DNA from: Mycobacterium sp. E183
GTDB lineage: Bacteria > Actinomycetota > Actinomycetes > Mycobacteriales > Mycobacteriaceae
Direction of reading: 5' to 3'
DNA: 64,000 bases
Assembly: GCF_001667735.1 (NCBI RefSeq)
Contig: NZ_LZJN01000163.1
Span: 1 to 64,000 of the forward strand
In this document: piece by piece, positions 56,630 to 63,956 of the stretch
Position numbering within the stretch: the first letter of the stretch is position 1
Layout of the letters: the number at the start of each line of letters is the position of its first letter
Notes under the pieces: model-generated
Told to the model about the DNA's origin: nothing
Seen by the model: the letters and a program-made list of their open reading frames with translations, nothing else
Databases searched by the model: none
Translations under genes and position numbers: made by a program

Positions 56630-57376
56630 ATGAACAAGGGCGTATCCCTCGCGGCCGTGGCGCTCGCCGCGACCATCGCACCATTGGCAGCATGCGCAAA
56701 CCAGCAGGGTGGCCAGTCCGGCACGTCGACGTCCTCCAGCGCGCCTCCGGGCACGGAGCGGATGACCACGCAGCTCAAGAGCACCGACGGAAACCAGGTC
56801 GGCACCGCCACCATCGATTTCGCGAACGGGTACGCGACGGTGACCGTGGAGGCCGGACCCAACCAGGTGCTGAGCCCGGGTTTCCACGCGCTGATGATCC
56901 ACGCGGTCGGCAAATGCGAGGGGGACTTCGAGTCCGCGGGACCGGTTTACCAGGCGCAGGGGCACACGGGTTTCCCCGCCAGCGGTGACCTGACCGCCTT
57001 GCAGGTGCGCAACGACGGCTCGGCGAAACTCACCACCACCACCAGCTTGCTCACGGCCTCGGACCTGAGAAACAGCTCGGGCACCGCGCTGATCGTGCAC
57101 CAGAACGCCGACAACCTGAGCGGGGCTTCGACCGGTGAGTCGGGCAAGCGGGTGGCCTGCGGGGTGCTCGCCGCGGCGTCCGCGACGACGACGTCGTCCA
57201 CCTCGACGACGACCTCCGTCACGACGATCACGACTACTACCGAAGTGCCGCCGCCGTCGACCAGCACCAGCACCAGCACCAGCACCGTCACCGTCACCAG
57301 CAGCCCGAGCTACACGTCGACACTGCCGACCACGACCGTGACGACGCCGCCCAGCCTTCCGCCCGGAACCCGCTGA
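56630..57376 (+). CDS. SodC-like lipoprotein lacking several metal ligands
   Basis: 248 aa. Signal with lipobox LAAC (Cys22), so surface lipoprotein. Residues 45-185 follow mycobacterial SodC (TATIDFANGYATVTVEAGP, GFHALMIHAVGKCE, QGHTGFPASGDLTALQVR, TALIVHQNADN, KRVACGV). Of the usual ligands, the first Cu His is Met (LMIH), the bridging His is Val and the next is Gln (SAGPVYQAQGH), and the metal loop is about 11 residues short. A 65-residue Thr/Ser-rich tail follows and may be glycosylated. Dismutase activity is unlikely; a structural or metal-independent role is inferred. Confidence 0.85.
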   Translation: MNKGVSLAAVALAATIAPLAACANQQGGQSGTSTSSSAPPGTERMTTQLKSTDGNQVGTATIDFANGYATVTVEAGPNQVLSPGFHALMIHAVGKCEGDFESAGPVYQAQGHTGFPASGDLTALQVRNDGSAKLTTTTSLLTASDLRNSSGTALIVHQNADNLSGASTGESGKRVACGVLAAASATTTSSTSTTTSVTTITTTTEVPPPSTSTSTSTSTVTVTSSPSYTSTLPTTTVTTPPSLPPGTR

Positions 57377-57405
57377 CCCGGCACCGGCGCGGTCACGAGC
57401 CGCCA

Positions 57406-57462
57406 CGACACATAAATCTCTGCGACGACACGCCGAGAACGCCCGCAGCCGTTTATGTCTCG
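57406..57462. repeat. Second copy of the ACATAA inverted-repeat element
   Basis: Arms CGACACATAAA (57406-57416) and TTTATGTCTCG (57452-57462) pair in 10 of 11 positions. The outer sequence TTTATGTCTCGCGAG mirrors the arm CGCGAGACATAAC at 5966. It fills the gap between the SodC-like gene and the next. Confidence 0.5.
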
Positions 57463-57510
57463 CGAGGCAAGCAGATCGCGATAACGGCACACGCGCAGCT
57501 CCCGGGCCCC

Positions 57511-57516
57511 TAGTGT
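57511..57516 (+). promoter_or_regulatory. -10 hexamer for the four-helix membrane protein
   Basis: TAGTGT fits TANNNT and ends 6 nt before ATG 57523, with no ribosome site in between: a leaderless arrangement. Confidence 0.4.
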
Positions 57517-57522
57517 GCTGAC

Positions 57523-57930
57523 ATGCAGACGGTGCTGTTCACGCTCGGGCTGGTCCTGTTCTTGATCGGCCTGCTGACCGGGTTCGCGGTCGCGGCGCTG
57601 AAGAATCCGCGTATGGCGCTGTCGAGCCACCTCGAGGCCGTCCTCAACGGCATGTTCCTCGTGCTGATCGGTCTGCTCTGGCCGCACCTGCACCTGCCCC
57701 ACGCCTGGGGGGTTACGGCCGTCGCGCTGATCGTGTATGCCGCCTACGCGAACTGGCTCGCGACCCTGCTCGCGGCGGCGTGGGGCGCGGGCCGCAGGCT
57801 CGCGCCGATCGCGGCGGCCGACCACGAGGCCTCGGCGGCCAAGGAGTGGGTGGTCAGCTTCCTGTTGTTGTCTCTGGCCGTGGCCGTCATCGCGGGCGTG
57901 ATCATCGTCATCGTCGGGCTTCAAACGTGA
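57523..57930 (+). CDS. Four-helix membrane protein, hydroxylaminobenzene mutase / styrene oxide isomerase-like
   Basis: 135 aa with four membrane helices (about 4-26, 40-58, 62-85, 108-132). Between helices 1 and 2 lies LKNPRMALSSHLEAVLNGMF; NPRM-x-LSxHL-x5-G is the signature I know from hydroxylaminobenzene mutases (HabA/B) and styrene oxide isomerase, which bind heme through a His in this stretch and rearrange aromatic hydroxylamines or epoxides. Here that His would be residue 36 or so. The reaction is inferred from the family; the true substrate is unknown. Confidence 0.72.
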   Translation: MQTVLFTLGLVLFLIGLLTGFAVAALKNPRMALSSHLEAVLNGMFLVLIGLLWPHLHLPHAWGVTAVALIVYAAYANWLATLLAAAWGAGRRLAPIAAADHEASAAKEWVVSFLLLSLAVAVIAGVIIVIVGLQT

Positions 57931-57966
57931 ACGACGAAGGGCGCGAGCGCTTGTCGGTGCGACGTT

Positions 57967-58374
57967 TCAACTGATCTGTGTGATCAGCGCGGCCATGTCG
58001 ACGAGGTCCCACACCTCCGCGAACTTGCCCTCCTCGACGCGGTAGAGGGTGAATTCGGAAATGCTCACCCGCCGACCGGTCGCCTCGATTCCCTGGAACG
58101 TTCCCCGGTGGGTGCCGGTGACCTCGAAGTGCACCACGATGTTCTCCTCGTCGACGACGATGTGCCTCATCTCCCAGTGCCAGTCGGGGAACGCGGAGAT
58201 CACGGGCGCGAATTGGTCGGTAACCGAGGCCGGATCCATGGGGACGCCGTTGACCTTGATGGTGGGCGTGTAGAACGAGGCCATCGAATCGAAATCGTGC
58301 TCGTTGCAGTGTTCGAGATAGGACTTGTACAGGGATCGGTAGTCGTCAGGCTGCGTCACCGCACCATGATCCAC
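57967..58374 (-). CDS. SnoaL-like / ester cyclase family protein
   Basis: 135 aa from GTG 58374; GTG 58359 is a close alternative. The NTF2-like fold shows as YKSYLEHCNEHDFDSMASFY, DPASVTDQFAPVISAFPDWHWE, VHFEVTGTHRGTFQGIEATGRRV and EVWDLVDMAAL. Typical SnoaL-like proteins are cyclases, isomerases or hydrolases, or simply bind small hydrophobic ligands. The ligand is unknown. It stands convergent to the four-helix membrane protein gene. Confidence 0.82.
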   Translation of the reverse strand: MDHGAVTQPDDYRSLYKSYLEHCNEHDFDSMASFYTPTIKVNGVPMDPASVTDQFAPVISAFPDWHWEMRHIVVDEENIVVHFEVTGTHRGTFQGIEATGRRVSISEFTLYRVEEGKFAEVWDLVDMAALITQIS

Positions 58375-58414
58375 TGCCGGCCGGTTCGGTGTACAGCCAG
58401 AACGCGCTCACCGA

Positions 58415-59152
58415 TTACCGGTGGGCGAACTCGGCGAGCTTCGCATCGACCGCCGCGGCATCCGGTTCCGCGTACATCTTCGGATCGCGCTTTTTGACCC
58501 ACAGCAGGAACGGGCAGCTGGCCGCGGGACCGTCCACCGGTCCCAGTTGTTCGATGTGCTTGCCGGTCCTGGCTTCGCGAAGCTCGATGTCGTACTGCAC
58601 GGCGTAGTAATCGACGGTCACGTGTTCGCCTGCGTCGGTCTGGAAATTGCAGGTGAGTGCCTTCACCTCGGTTCCGGGTTTACGGGTAAGGCAGGCAACA
58701 ACATTCGCCGACTGGAAGTCATCGGGGCTGACGTGGTAATCGGCACGGGGATCGAGCGCAAGTTGGCTCCAATGATCGGATGTCACTTGGCTCATCGGGT
58801 TCGGCCGCTCGTCCGGACCGAACGCCACGATCTTGTACGGCTTCCCGTACGTGGCGGCGTTGCTGATTGACCCGCGATCGCACACCACATCGAAGGCCGA
58901 GAGGGTCGTGGCTTTCTTGATTCCGCCGCGCCCGTCGAGACCGTCGCGGGCCACGTCGCGGATCACGAAAAAACCGACCACCGCCGCCGGTATGAGAACG
59001 ACGAGCGCGGCGACCGTAAGCACAACGATCAGCACGACATTGGTCTTGCGCGGCGGGGGCGCCGGCGGCGGGTACGGCGGAGGCCATTGCCTGGGGTACT
59101 GCGGTGGTTGCGGTGGCCACTGCTGCGGATAACTCACGCTCACGCCCCCCAC
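58415..59152 (-). CDS. Pro-rich membrane-anchored hypothetical protein
   Basis: 245 aa from GTG 59152, with GTG 59143 also possible. Residues 1-35 are Pro/Gln/Trp/Tyr-rich (PQYPRQWPPPYPPPAPPP), then one membrane helix (about 38-64, VVLIVVLTVAALVVLIPAAVV). The outer domain has four Cys (VVCDRGS, ACLTRK, LTCNFQ, SCPFLL), likely two disulfides. This layout is common in mycobacterial cell-surface proteins without known function. Confidence 0.8.
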   Translation of the reverse strand: MGGVSVSYPQQWPPQPPQYPRQWPPPYPPPAPPPRKTNVVLIVVLTVAALVVLIPAAVVGFFVIRDVARDGLDGRGGIKKATTLSAFDVVCDRGSISNAATYGKPYKIVAFGPDERPNPMSQVTSDHWSQLALDPRADYHVSPDDFQSANVVACLTRKPGTEVKALTCNFQTDAGEHVTVDYYAVQYDIELREARTGKHIEQLGPVDGPAASCPFLLWVKKRDPKMYAEPDAAAVDAKLAEFAHR

Positions 59153-59465
59153 GTCATGGTGCGGTCAGCTTAGCAATCGGCACGATCGGGCACAGCTTGC
59201 CCACGACCGCCGCGACCGAAGGCACGCCGCGCGGGGCGGCCGTAGCGAAGAGTGGCTTCGAATTCGCCGGAAACGAGATATCAAAACGTGAAGCAGTACT
59301 ACGGTTCAGGTCGGGGCCTGAAGCCAGCCGCAGCTTTGATTCTGGTGGTGAAGACATGTCATCGACAATGCCTACTCAGCGCGATGAACGGAATACGGTC
59401 GCATTTCACACGGCTGATGAGTATCGCGAAGGACGCGCCGGCGTCGAAGTGAGAAGACGCTCACA
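59153..59465. other. Intergenic stretch with a possible short upstream ORF
   Basis: The 313-bp gap is less GC-rich than its surroundings. From ATG 59356 an in-frame run of 37 codons (MSSTMPTQRDERNTVAF and on) ends at 59469, its stop overlapping the next start as ATGA. Its residue use is not convincing; it may simply be leader sequence. Nothing else stands out. Confidence 0.3.
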
Positions 59466-60044
59466 ATGAAAGAGTCCATCGGCAAGACAATCAAACTCCT
59501 TGTGGCACCGGGGGTTACGTTGTGGGCAATCCTCAACGCCCCCACGGCCTGGGCCGGGCCGGGCGGCAACATCCCTGGCCCCGGGGTCTGCGACTATCCC
59601 GGTGTCGGCGGAAGTACTTTCGAGGCTGGGGCAACGACGTACTACTGCGATTTCCCCGTCGAGGAGAACAGCACCCACTGGCACTGCGAGTATGGCGGGT
59701 GGAACATGGGTGGCCCGGGTGGCAACTCGATCATCGGTGGAAGTTTCATGGGTTTCGGATTGACCATTCCGGCAGGCGATTTCGGGGGTGCTTCCGGTGG
59801 CTGTTCATGGCGCTGGCCGGATAACACGGTCGGCCCTGCCCCGAACCCACCGGGCGCGTGGAGAAACTACCTGGTGCCCAAGCCGCCACCGCCCGAACAT
59901 CGGGCACAGCCGACTCCCCCGGGTGAGCCGGAGTCCGGACCAGCGCCAGTCGAGACTCCGAGTCTCGGCCAGGAGCCCGAGACGCCGGCCTACACCAACC
60001 CGGCATTTCCGAATCCCGGCAGGACGCAGAACCCGCCGAGTTGA
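59466..60044 (+). CDS. Secreted Cys/Gly-rich protein with Pro-rich tail
   Basis: 192 aa. Signal peptide about 1-30 (ends TAWA). The mature part carries Cys in GVCDYPGVGG, TYYCDFPVEE, HWHCEYGGW and GGCSWRW, giving two disulfides, and Gly-rich GGWNMGGPGGNS. A 60-residue Pro/Glu tail ends the protein. It resembles small exported mycobacterial proteins with no known role. Preceded by GAGAAGACG. Confidence 0.78.
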   Translation: MKESIGKTIKLLVAPGVTLWAILNAPTAWAGPGGNIPGPGVCDYPGVGGSTFEAGATTYYCDFPVEENSTHWHCEYGGWNMGGPGGNSIIGGSFMGFGLTIPAGDFGGASGGCSWRWPDNTVGPAPNPPGAWRNYLVPKPPPPEHRAQPTPPGEPESGPAPVETPSLGQEPETPAYTNPAFPNPGRTQNPPS

Positions 60045-60101
60045 CGCGTGTCGCGGCCCTACCGGCGCCGCGGATCACCGGGACGGCAGGCGTCAGGCAA
60101 T

Positions 60102-61628
60102 TCAGCCGGGGCGATGAGAACCAATGCCAGCGGCGAACCCGAAGACCCGGGTAGTGGCTGACTTGCCCTTCAGGGCATGTGATCCACGATCGGCTAGCCC
60201 CGGCGGTCGGGAAACCAACGCGTCGGCGGTTTGCTGAGTCAGCAGGATCACGTCACCGGTGTTTTTGGTGAGCTGCTCGACGCGGGCCGCCACATTGACG
60301 GCGTCACCGATGAGGGTGAACTCGAGTTTGCCTCCGCCGCCGATGGTTCCGGCGATCACCACACCGGTGTTGATGCCGATGCCGATGCGGAGCTCCCCGC
60401 CGAATCGCTCGGCGGCGAGGCTGCTGATCGACGCCGCGGCGCTCAGCGCGGCGTCGGCATGCATGGCAAGCTCGTTGGGAGCGCCGAAGACGGCCAGCGC
60501 GCCGTCGCCGAGAAACTTGTTCACGTGGCCGCCGGCCTCGACGACGACGGGCACGACGATCTCGAACAATGCGTTGAGATGGGCGACGGTCTCCTCGGCG
60601 GTGTGCGCCTCGGCGAACGGCGTGAAATCGCGAATGTCGACGAACATCACGCTCACTTCGCGACGCTCACCGGTGAACACGTCGTCGCCCTGCTCGAGCA
60701 GCCGTGCCGCCAAGGCCGGGTCGACGTAGCTCCCGAACGCGGCGTGAAGCCGTTGCCGCTCGGCCAGACCGGCCTGCATGCGGTTGAACGACCCCGCCAA
60801 CGCGCCGAGGTCGTCGTCTTGGACCACCGGCAGGCGTCGCGAGTAGTCCCCGGCCGCAACGCGTTTGGTGCCTTCGGCAAGCTCCCGGATCGGCTGCAGG
60901 GAGGGCGCGAAGACGCTGATGACGGTGATCGGCACGGCGAGCCCCAGGGTCAGCACGCAGGCGATGCCCACCCACAACATGGGAGATTGCCGGGCCCGGT
61001 CGAACTCACCGGCGACCATCGCGCCCCCCATGGAGAAACCGAACGCGACCGCGAGGATGGCCAGGTTCGACCACGCGGCGAAGCTGGGGCGAGACCGGGG
61101 CAGGGTGTCACCGATCGCCGAGTCGCCGGCGATGGCGGCCCGAACCGGCCGCATCGGCCCTTCCGGCACGCTGTGCACGCCGACCAGGTGTGAAACGGCG
61201 CCGACGAGGCCACCCAGGACCGCATACTCGGCCAGCCGCGGTCCGGCCGCGCCGACAATCACCCCGACGGCGACCGACAGCCCGGCGCCGCACGCGGTGA
61301 CGACCGCCAACCCCCGGGCGACGGCACGGCGCGACCAGGTGTAGGTGGCCCGCAGTGCGCTCTCCGGATCCACCGCCTTACCGGCCGCCCATCGCTCGGC
61401 GAGCCGCCATGCGCCCTGGCCGGGCAGCACGATTCCGTACGCCAACACCAACATGGTGACCGCAGTGGCGGCCACCGCGTCGGGGTAGCGATCCGATCTC
61501 TCGAATGCCACCTGGGCACAAGACAAGAACAGATATATCGGCGACGGCACCAGGATGGAGACCCCGAAGACCACCCACGAATACCGCGTGCCGAACCGGT
61601 CCCACGCCCACTGCACGAAGCGGTCCAT
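60102..61628 (-). CDS. Membrane class III adenylate/guanylate cyclase with HAMP
   Basis: 508 aa. Six membrane helices (about 15-240), a HAMP domain (PIRELAEGTKRVAAGDYSRRLP, near 255-305) and a cyclase catalytic domain (about 330-500). Metal Asp residues are in VMFVDIRDFTPF and FLGDGALAVFG; purine-selecting Lys and Asp in GGKLEFTLIGDAVNVAAR; the transition-state Asn and Arg in NVAARVE. Lys/Asp points to ATP, making cAMP. It is like Rv1318c-Rv1320c type cyclases. The membrane part may sense fatty acids or pH as in relatives. Confidence 0.92.
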   Translation of the reverse strand: MDRFVQWAWDRFGTRYSWVVFGVSILVPSPIYLFLSCAQVAFERSDRYPDAVAATAVTMLVLAYGIVLPGQGAWRLAERWAAGKAVDPESALRATYTWSRRAVARGLAVVTACGAGLSVAVGVIVGAAGPRLAEYAVLGGLVGAVSHLVGVHSVPEGPMRPVRAAIAGDSAIGDTLPRSRPSFAAWSNLAILAVAFGFSMGGAMVAGEFDRARQSPMLWVGIACVLTLGLAVPITVISVFAPSLQPIRELAEGTKRVAAGDYSRRLPVVQDDDLGALAGSFNRMQAGLAERQRLHAAFGSYVDPALAARLLEQGDDVFTGERREVSVMFVDIRDFTPFAEAHTAEETVAHLNALFEIVVPVVVEAGGHVNKFLGDGALAVFGAPNELAMHADAALSAAASISSLAAERFGGELRIGIGINTGVVIAGTIGGGGKLEFTLIGDAVNVAARVEQLTKNTGDVILLTQQTADALVSRPPGLADRGSHALKGKSATTRVFGFAAGIGSHRPG

Positions 61629-61698
61629 GGCGCGAGATTAGACGCCGATGGCGGCCCCGCGACGAAAACGCCCCGGCCGGTGACCGGGGACGTCGGCT

Positions 61699-62027
61699 CT
61701 AGGGGCACATGAAGCTGATCGGCGGGCAATGCCTGATGGTGATCGCCTCGATCGGCGGGTTGTCGCCGTCCCAGATCGAGGTCGGCCGGCCCTGCATGGT
61801 GACGTTGCCCATCCCGTATTGGGTCGGGTACCAGGTGTGGCACACGTTCCAGTCCCAGTCGATGTACTGGTTCACGACGTAGGGCATCTGTTTCGGATTG
61901 CCCGGGCACCAGCGGTGCGGTTCCATCGTGTCCGCGTGCGCGGTGCCCACACCCACCCTGTGAGCGCGGTACCCCCCGCGAGCAGTGCGGCCGCGATGAG
62001 ACTCTTCGTCATGTGGGCAAGTGGCAT
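61699..62027 (-). pseudogene. Secreted protein gene with frameshift between signal peptide and mature part
   Basis: A signal-peptide frame starts at ATG 62027 (GAGGACGG upstream) or ATG 62012: MTKSLIAAALLAGGTALTG. The mature frame continues from GTG 61956 as VGVGTAHADTMEPHRW and ends in SFMCP; it has four Cys and WDWNVCHTWYP. The two frames join perfectly (ALTG-VGVGTAHA-D, an ideal cleavage site) if one G is added to the GGG at 61958-61956. So a one-base deletion, or a sequencing error, breaks this 85-residue mature protein from its export signal. Family: short mycobacterial exported proteins. Confidence 0.65.
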
Positions 62028-62129
62028 GATGACCGTCCTCTCCTGGTGCCGTTCCCTGGCAACCAGTGCACTAGCCCCGCCTTGCTACCGATCCCAACAA
62101 GCCGAGTGCGGGGAATCAAGCCCCTGCGC

Positions 62130-62567
62130 TCAGTCGTCGTCCTCGACGATCGCGGCGACTTGTATCTCGACGCGCATCTGTGGACCCGCCAGCGCGGCGA
62201 CGCCGAGGCACGTCCACAGCGGTGCGCGGTCACCCGTGCGGAGGCGGAGCTGTTCGACCATGGTGTCGAGGTGCTCACGACCGATCCGGCCGTTCGGATC
62301 CGGCAGGTGATACGAGTGCACGGTTACCACTTGCCGCCACGAGGCTCCCGCTGTCGCCAGCGTCCGCTCGACGTTGTCGAAGGCCTGAATGATTTCGTCA
62401 CGCACTGACTCCGGATAACGCCGGTCGTCGTCCCACCCGCCCTGCCCGGCGGTCTCTACCCGGTCGCCATACCGGACGACCTGTGAGTAGTGAAAGTCCC
62501 GTAGCTGGCGCTCCCCGTAGCCGGGAGTGACCGAAAAGATGGGCATGTCCATGAGTGCCATCTTCAC
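62130..62567 (-). CDS. RidA/YjgF-family protein
   Basis: 145 aa from GTG 62567, with an ATG two codons in (62561). The chorismate-mutase-like RidA fold shows as YSQVVRYGDRVETAGQGG, IIQAFDNVERTLATAG, VVTVHSYHLPD and APLWTCLGVAALAGPQMRVEIQVAA with the Arg that binds the imine substrate and the final Glu. RidA proteins hydrolyse reactive enamines or imines. It is the last gene behind the nitroreductase and MarR genes, 5 bp after MarR. Confidence 0.88.
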   Translation of the reverse strand: MKMALMDMPIFSVTPGYGERQLRDFHYSQVVRYGDRVETAGQGGWDDDRRYPESVRDEIIQAFDNVERTLATAGASWRQVVTVHSYHLPDPNGRIGREHLDTMVEQLRLRTGDRAPLWTCLGVAALAGPQMRVEIQVAAIVEDDD

Positions 62568-62572
62568 GGCGT

Positions 62573-63070
62573 CTACTGTTCGGCGGAAGCGGTGAACCGA
62601 GTGAGAAGATCCGTCAGTCGTTCCGCCTCGCCCGGGCCCAACACCGATACCAGGCGCGCAGCCAGTGGCTCGGCCGCGCCGTGCGCGGCGTCGAAAACCT
62701 TCAACCCCTTCGGGGTGATCTCGACCGCTCGCACCCGGCGGTCGTTCGGGACGGATTTGCGGACGGCGAGCCCCTTGCGTTCGAGATCGTCCACGACGCG
62801 CATGATGCCCGCCTTGTCCGAACCCGTCGCCTCGACCAGGTCCCGTTGCTCCGTGGGCCCGCGGTTGACGAGGACGAGCAGCACGGCGAAATGTCGCAAA
62901 TCGATGTCCAGAGGCCGAAGCGCCTCCGACATCACCGCGGCTGCGCGCCAGTGCGCCCGGCGCAGAAGCAAGCCGAGAGCGAATGGCGACGGATCGCCGG
63001 GGCGGTCGGTCGCACGCGCGGGGGTGGCATGCCCAGAAGCGTCACCGGTCATCGTGCGCGCATCCTTCAT
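62573..63070 (-). CDS. MarR-family regulator
   Basis: 165 aa. Winged helix: ALRPLDIDLRHFAVLLVLVNRGPTEQRDLVE, SDKAGIMRVVDDLERKGLAVRK, VPNDRRVRAVEITPKG (wing). It lies in the same operon as the nitroreductase (ATGA overlap) and a RidA gene. It probably represses the operon through the palindromic region at 63837-63858 in response to a phenolic or electrophilic compound; this is inference from family habit. Confidence 0.9.
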   Translation of the reverse strand: MKDARTMTGDASGHATPARATDRPGDPSPFALGLLLRRAHWRAAAVMSEALRPLDIDLRHFAVLLVLVNRGPTEQRDLVEATGSDKAGIMRVVDDLERKGLAVRKSVPNDRRVRAVEITPKGLKVFDAAHGAAEPLAARLVSVLGPGEAERLTDLLTRFTASAEQ

Positions 63071-63795
63071 CCAATGCGAACACCGGACTCGGCCCGGATG
63101 GAATGTTCAACCTTGCGGGGACCGGCCGACTCGTCGTCGACGAATGTGACCGTTTCATCCAGCGGTGCCCGGCCCGTGCGCGCATACTTCACCGCCGGGT
63201 CCTCGAACCCGATCGACATGCCGCAGAACAGGATCAGTCCATCCGGCGGGGACAGGACCTCCGCGACTGTTTCGCGGACCTGCGACCACGCCATCTGTGG
63301 GCAGCTGTGCAACCCCTCCGCGCGTAGTAGCAGCATGATCGTCTGCAAATACATGCCGACATCGGCCCACTGGGCCACGCCAAGGTCGCGGTCGATGTAG
63401 CAGAACAGCGCGGCAGGGGCACCGAAACAGTTCCAGTTCGCGATGGCCGCCCGCTGGCGTGCCTCCCAATCCTCGCGCGCGATGCCGAGCGCGCTGTACC
63501 GCTCCTTGCCGAAGGCGGACCGGCGGTCGCTGTACGGCGACTTCATTGCGGGCGGGTACATCTGGTACTCCCGCTCGTCCCAGGGATCGCCGTGGGCGAC
63601 GCGCTCGACGGCGCGCGTCTTGAGCTCGTCCAGCAGCGTTCCGGTCACCACATACGAGTTCCACGGCTGGATGTTCGCCCCCGAAGGCGACCATGCCGCA
63701 ACGGACAGCACACGCTCCAGCACATCTCTCGGAACGGGCTGGTCGGTGAATCCGCGCACCGCCCGTCGGCTTGTGACTGCCTCGTATACGTCCAT
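63067..63795 (-). CDS. Nitroreductase family protein
   Basis: 242 aa. FMN-binding RRAVRGFTDQPVPRDVLE and SPSGANIQPWNSYVV; LGVAQWADVGMYLQTIMLLLRAEGLHSCPQM; and GMSIGFEDPAVKYARTGRAPLDE at the end. Longer than the Rv3368c-type enzyme at 18979 and of a different subgroup (like bacterial nitroreductases acting on nitroaromatics). First gene of the nitroreductase-MarR-RidA operon; ATG 63795 has a short leader from a -10 TACAGT at 63838-63843. Confidence 0.92.
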   Translation of the reverse strand: MDVYEAVTSRRAVRGFTDQPVPRDVLERVLSVAAWSPSGANIQPWNSYVVTGTLLDELKTRAVERVAHGDPWDEREYQMYPPAMKSPYSDRRSAFGKERYSALGIAREDWEARQRAAIANWNCFGAPAALFCYIDRDLGVAQWADVGMYLQTIMLLLRAEGLHSCPQMAWSQVRETVAEVLSPPDGLILFCGMSIGFEDPAVKYARTGRAPLDETVTFVDDESAGPRKVEHSIRAESGVRIG

Positions 63796-63836
63796 GGTCG
63801 CCTACCTATCCTGGTTCCAATTTCCGTTTCAGATCA

Positions 63837-63858
63837 TACTGTATCGATTGATACTATC
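63837..63858. promoter_or_regulatory. Dyad-rich promoter/operator of the nitroreductase operon
   Basis: GTATC-GATT-GATAC (63841-63854) is a perfect 5-bp dyad, flanked by TACTGTA and GATACTATC palindromes. Read on the minus strand it contains TACAGT, a good -10, about 36 nt before the ATG. A MarR dimer bound here would cover the promoter. Confidence 0.5.
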
Positions 63859-63910
63859 TGCTCCGGGGCGATCGGACTGGTCTTCGGGGGCCGCGGCGAG
63901 GCCAAAGCGA

Positions 63911-63942
63911 AGGCCCCCGTTCCGAAGGGGATACGGGGGCCT
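63911..63942 (-). terminator. Terminator hairpin of groEL1
   Basis: AGGCCCCCGT (63911-63920) and ACGGGGGCCT (63933-63942) form a perfect 10-bp GC-rich stem around a 12-nt loop, 15 bp beyond the groEL1 stop. It is the strongest hairpin in the window and lies between that gene and the nitroreductase operon. Confidence 0.8.
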
Positions 63943-63956
63943 CGCTGATCTACCGA

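Noticed and set aside
56630..57376. Functional Cu/Zn superoxide dismutase sodC
   Set aside because: Several metal-binding His are replaced and the metal loop is shortened, so the sodC name is not given.
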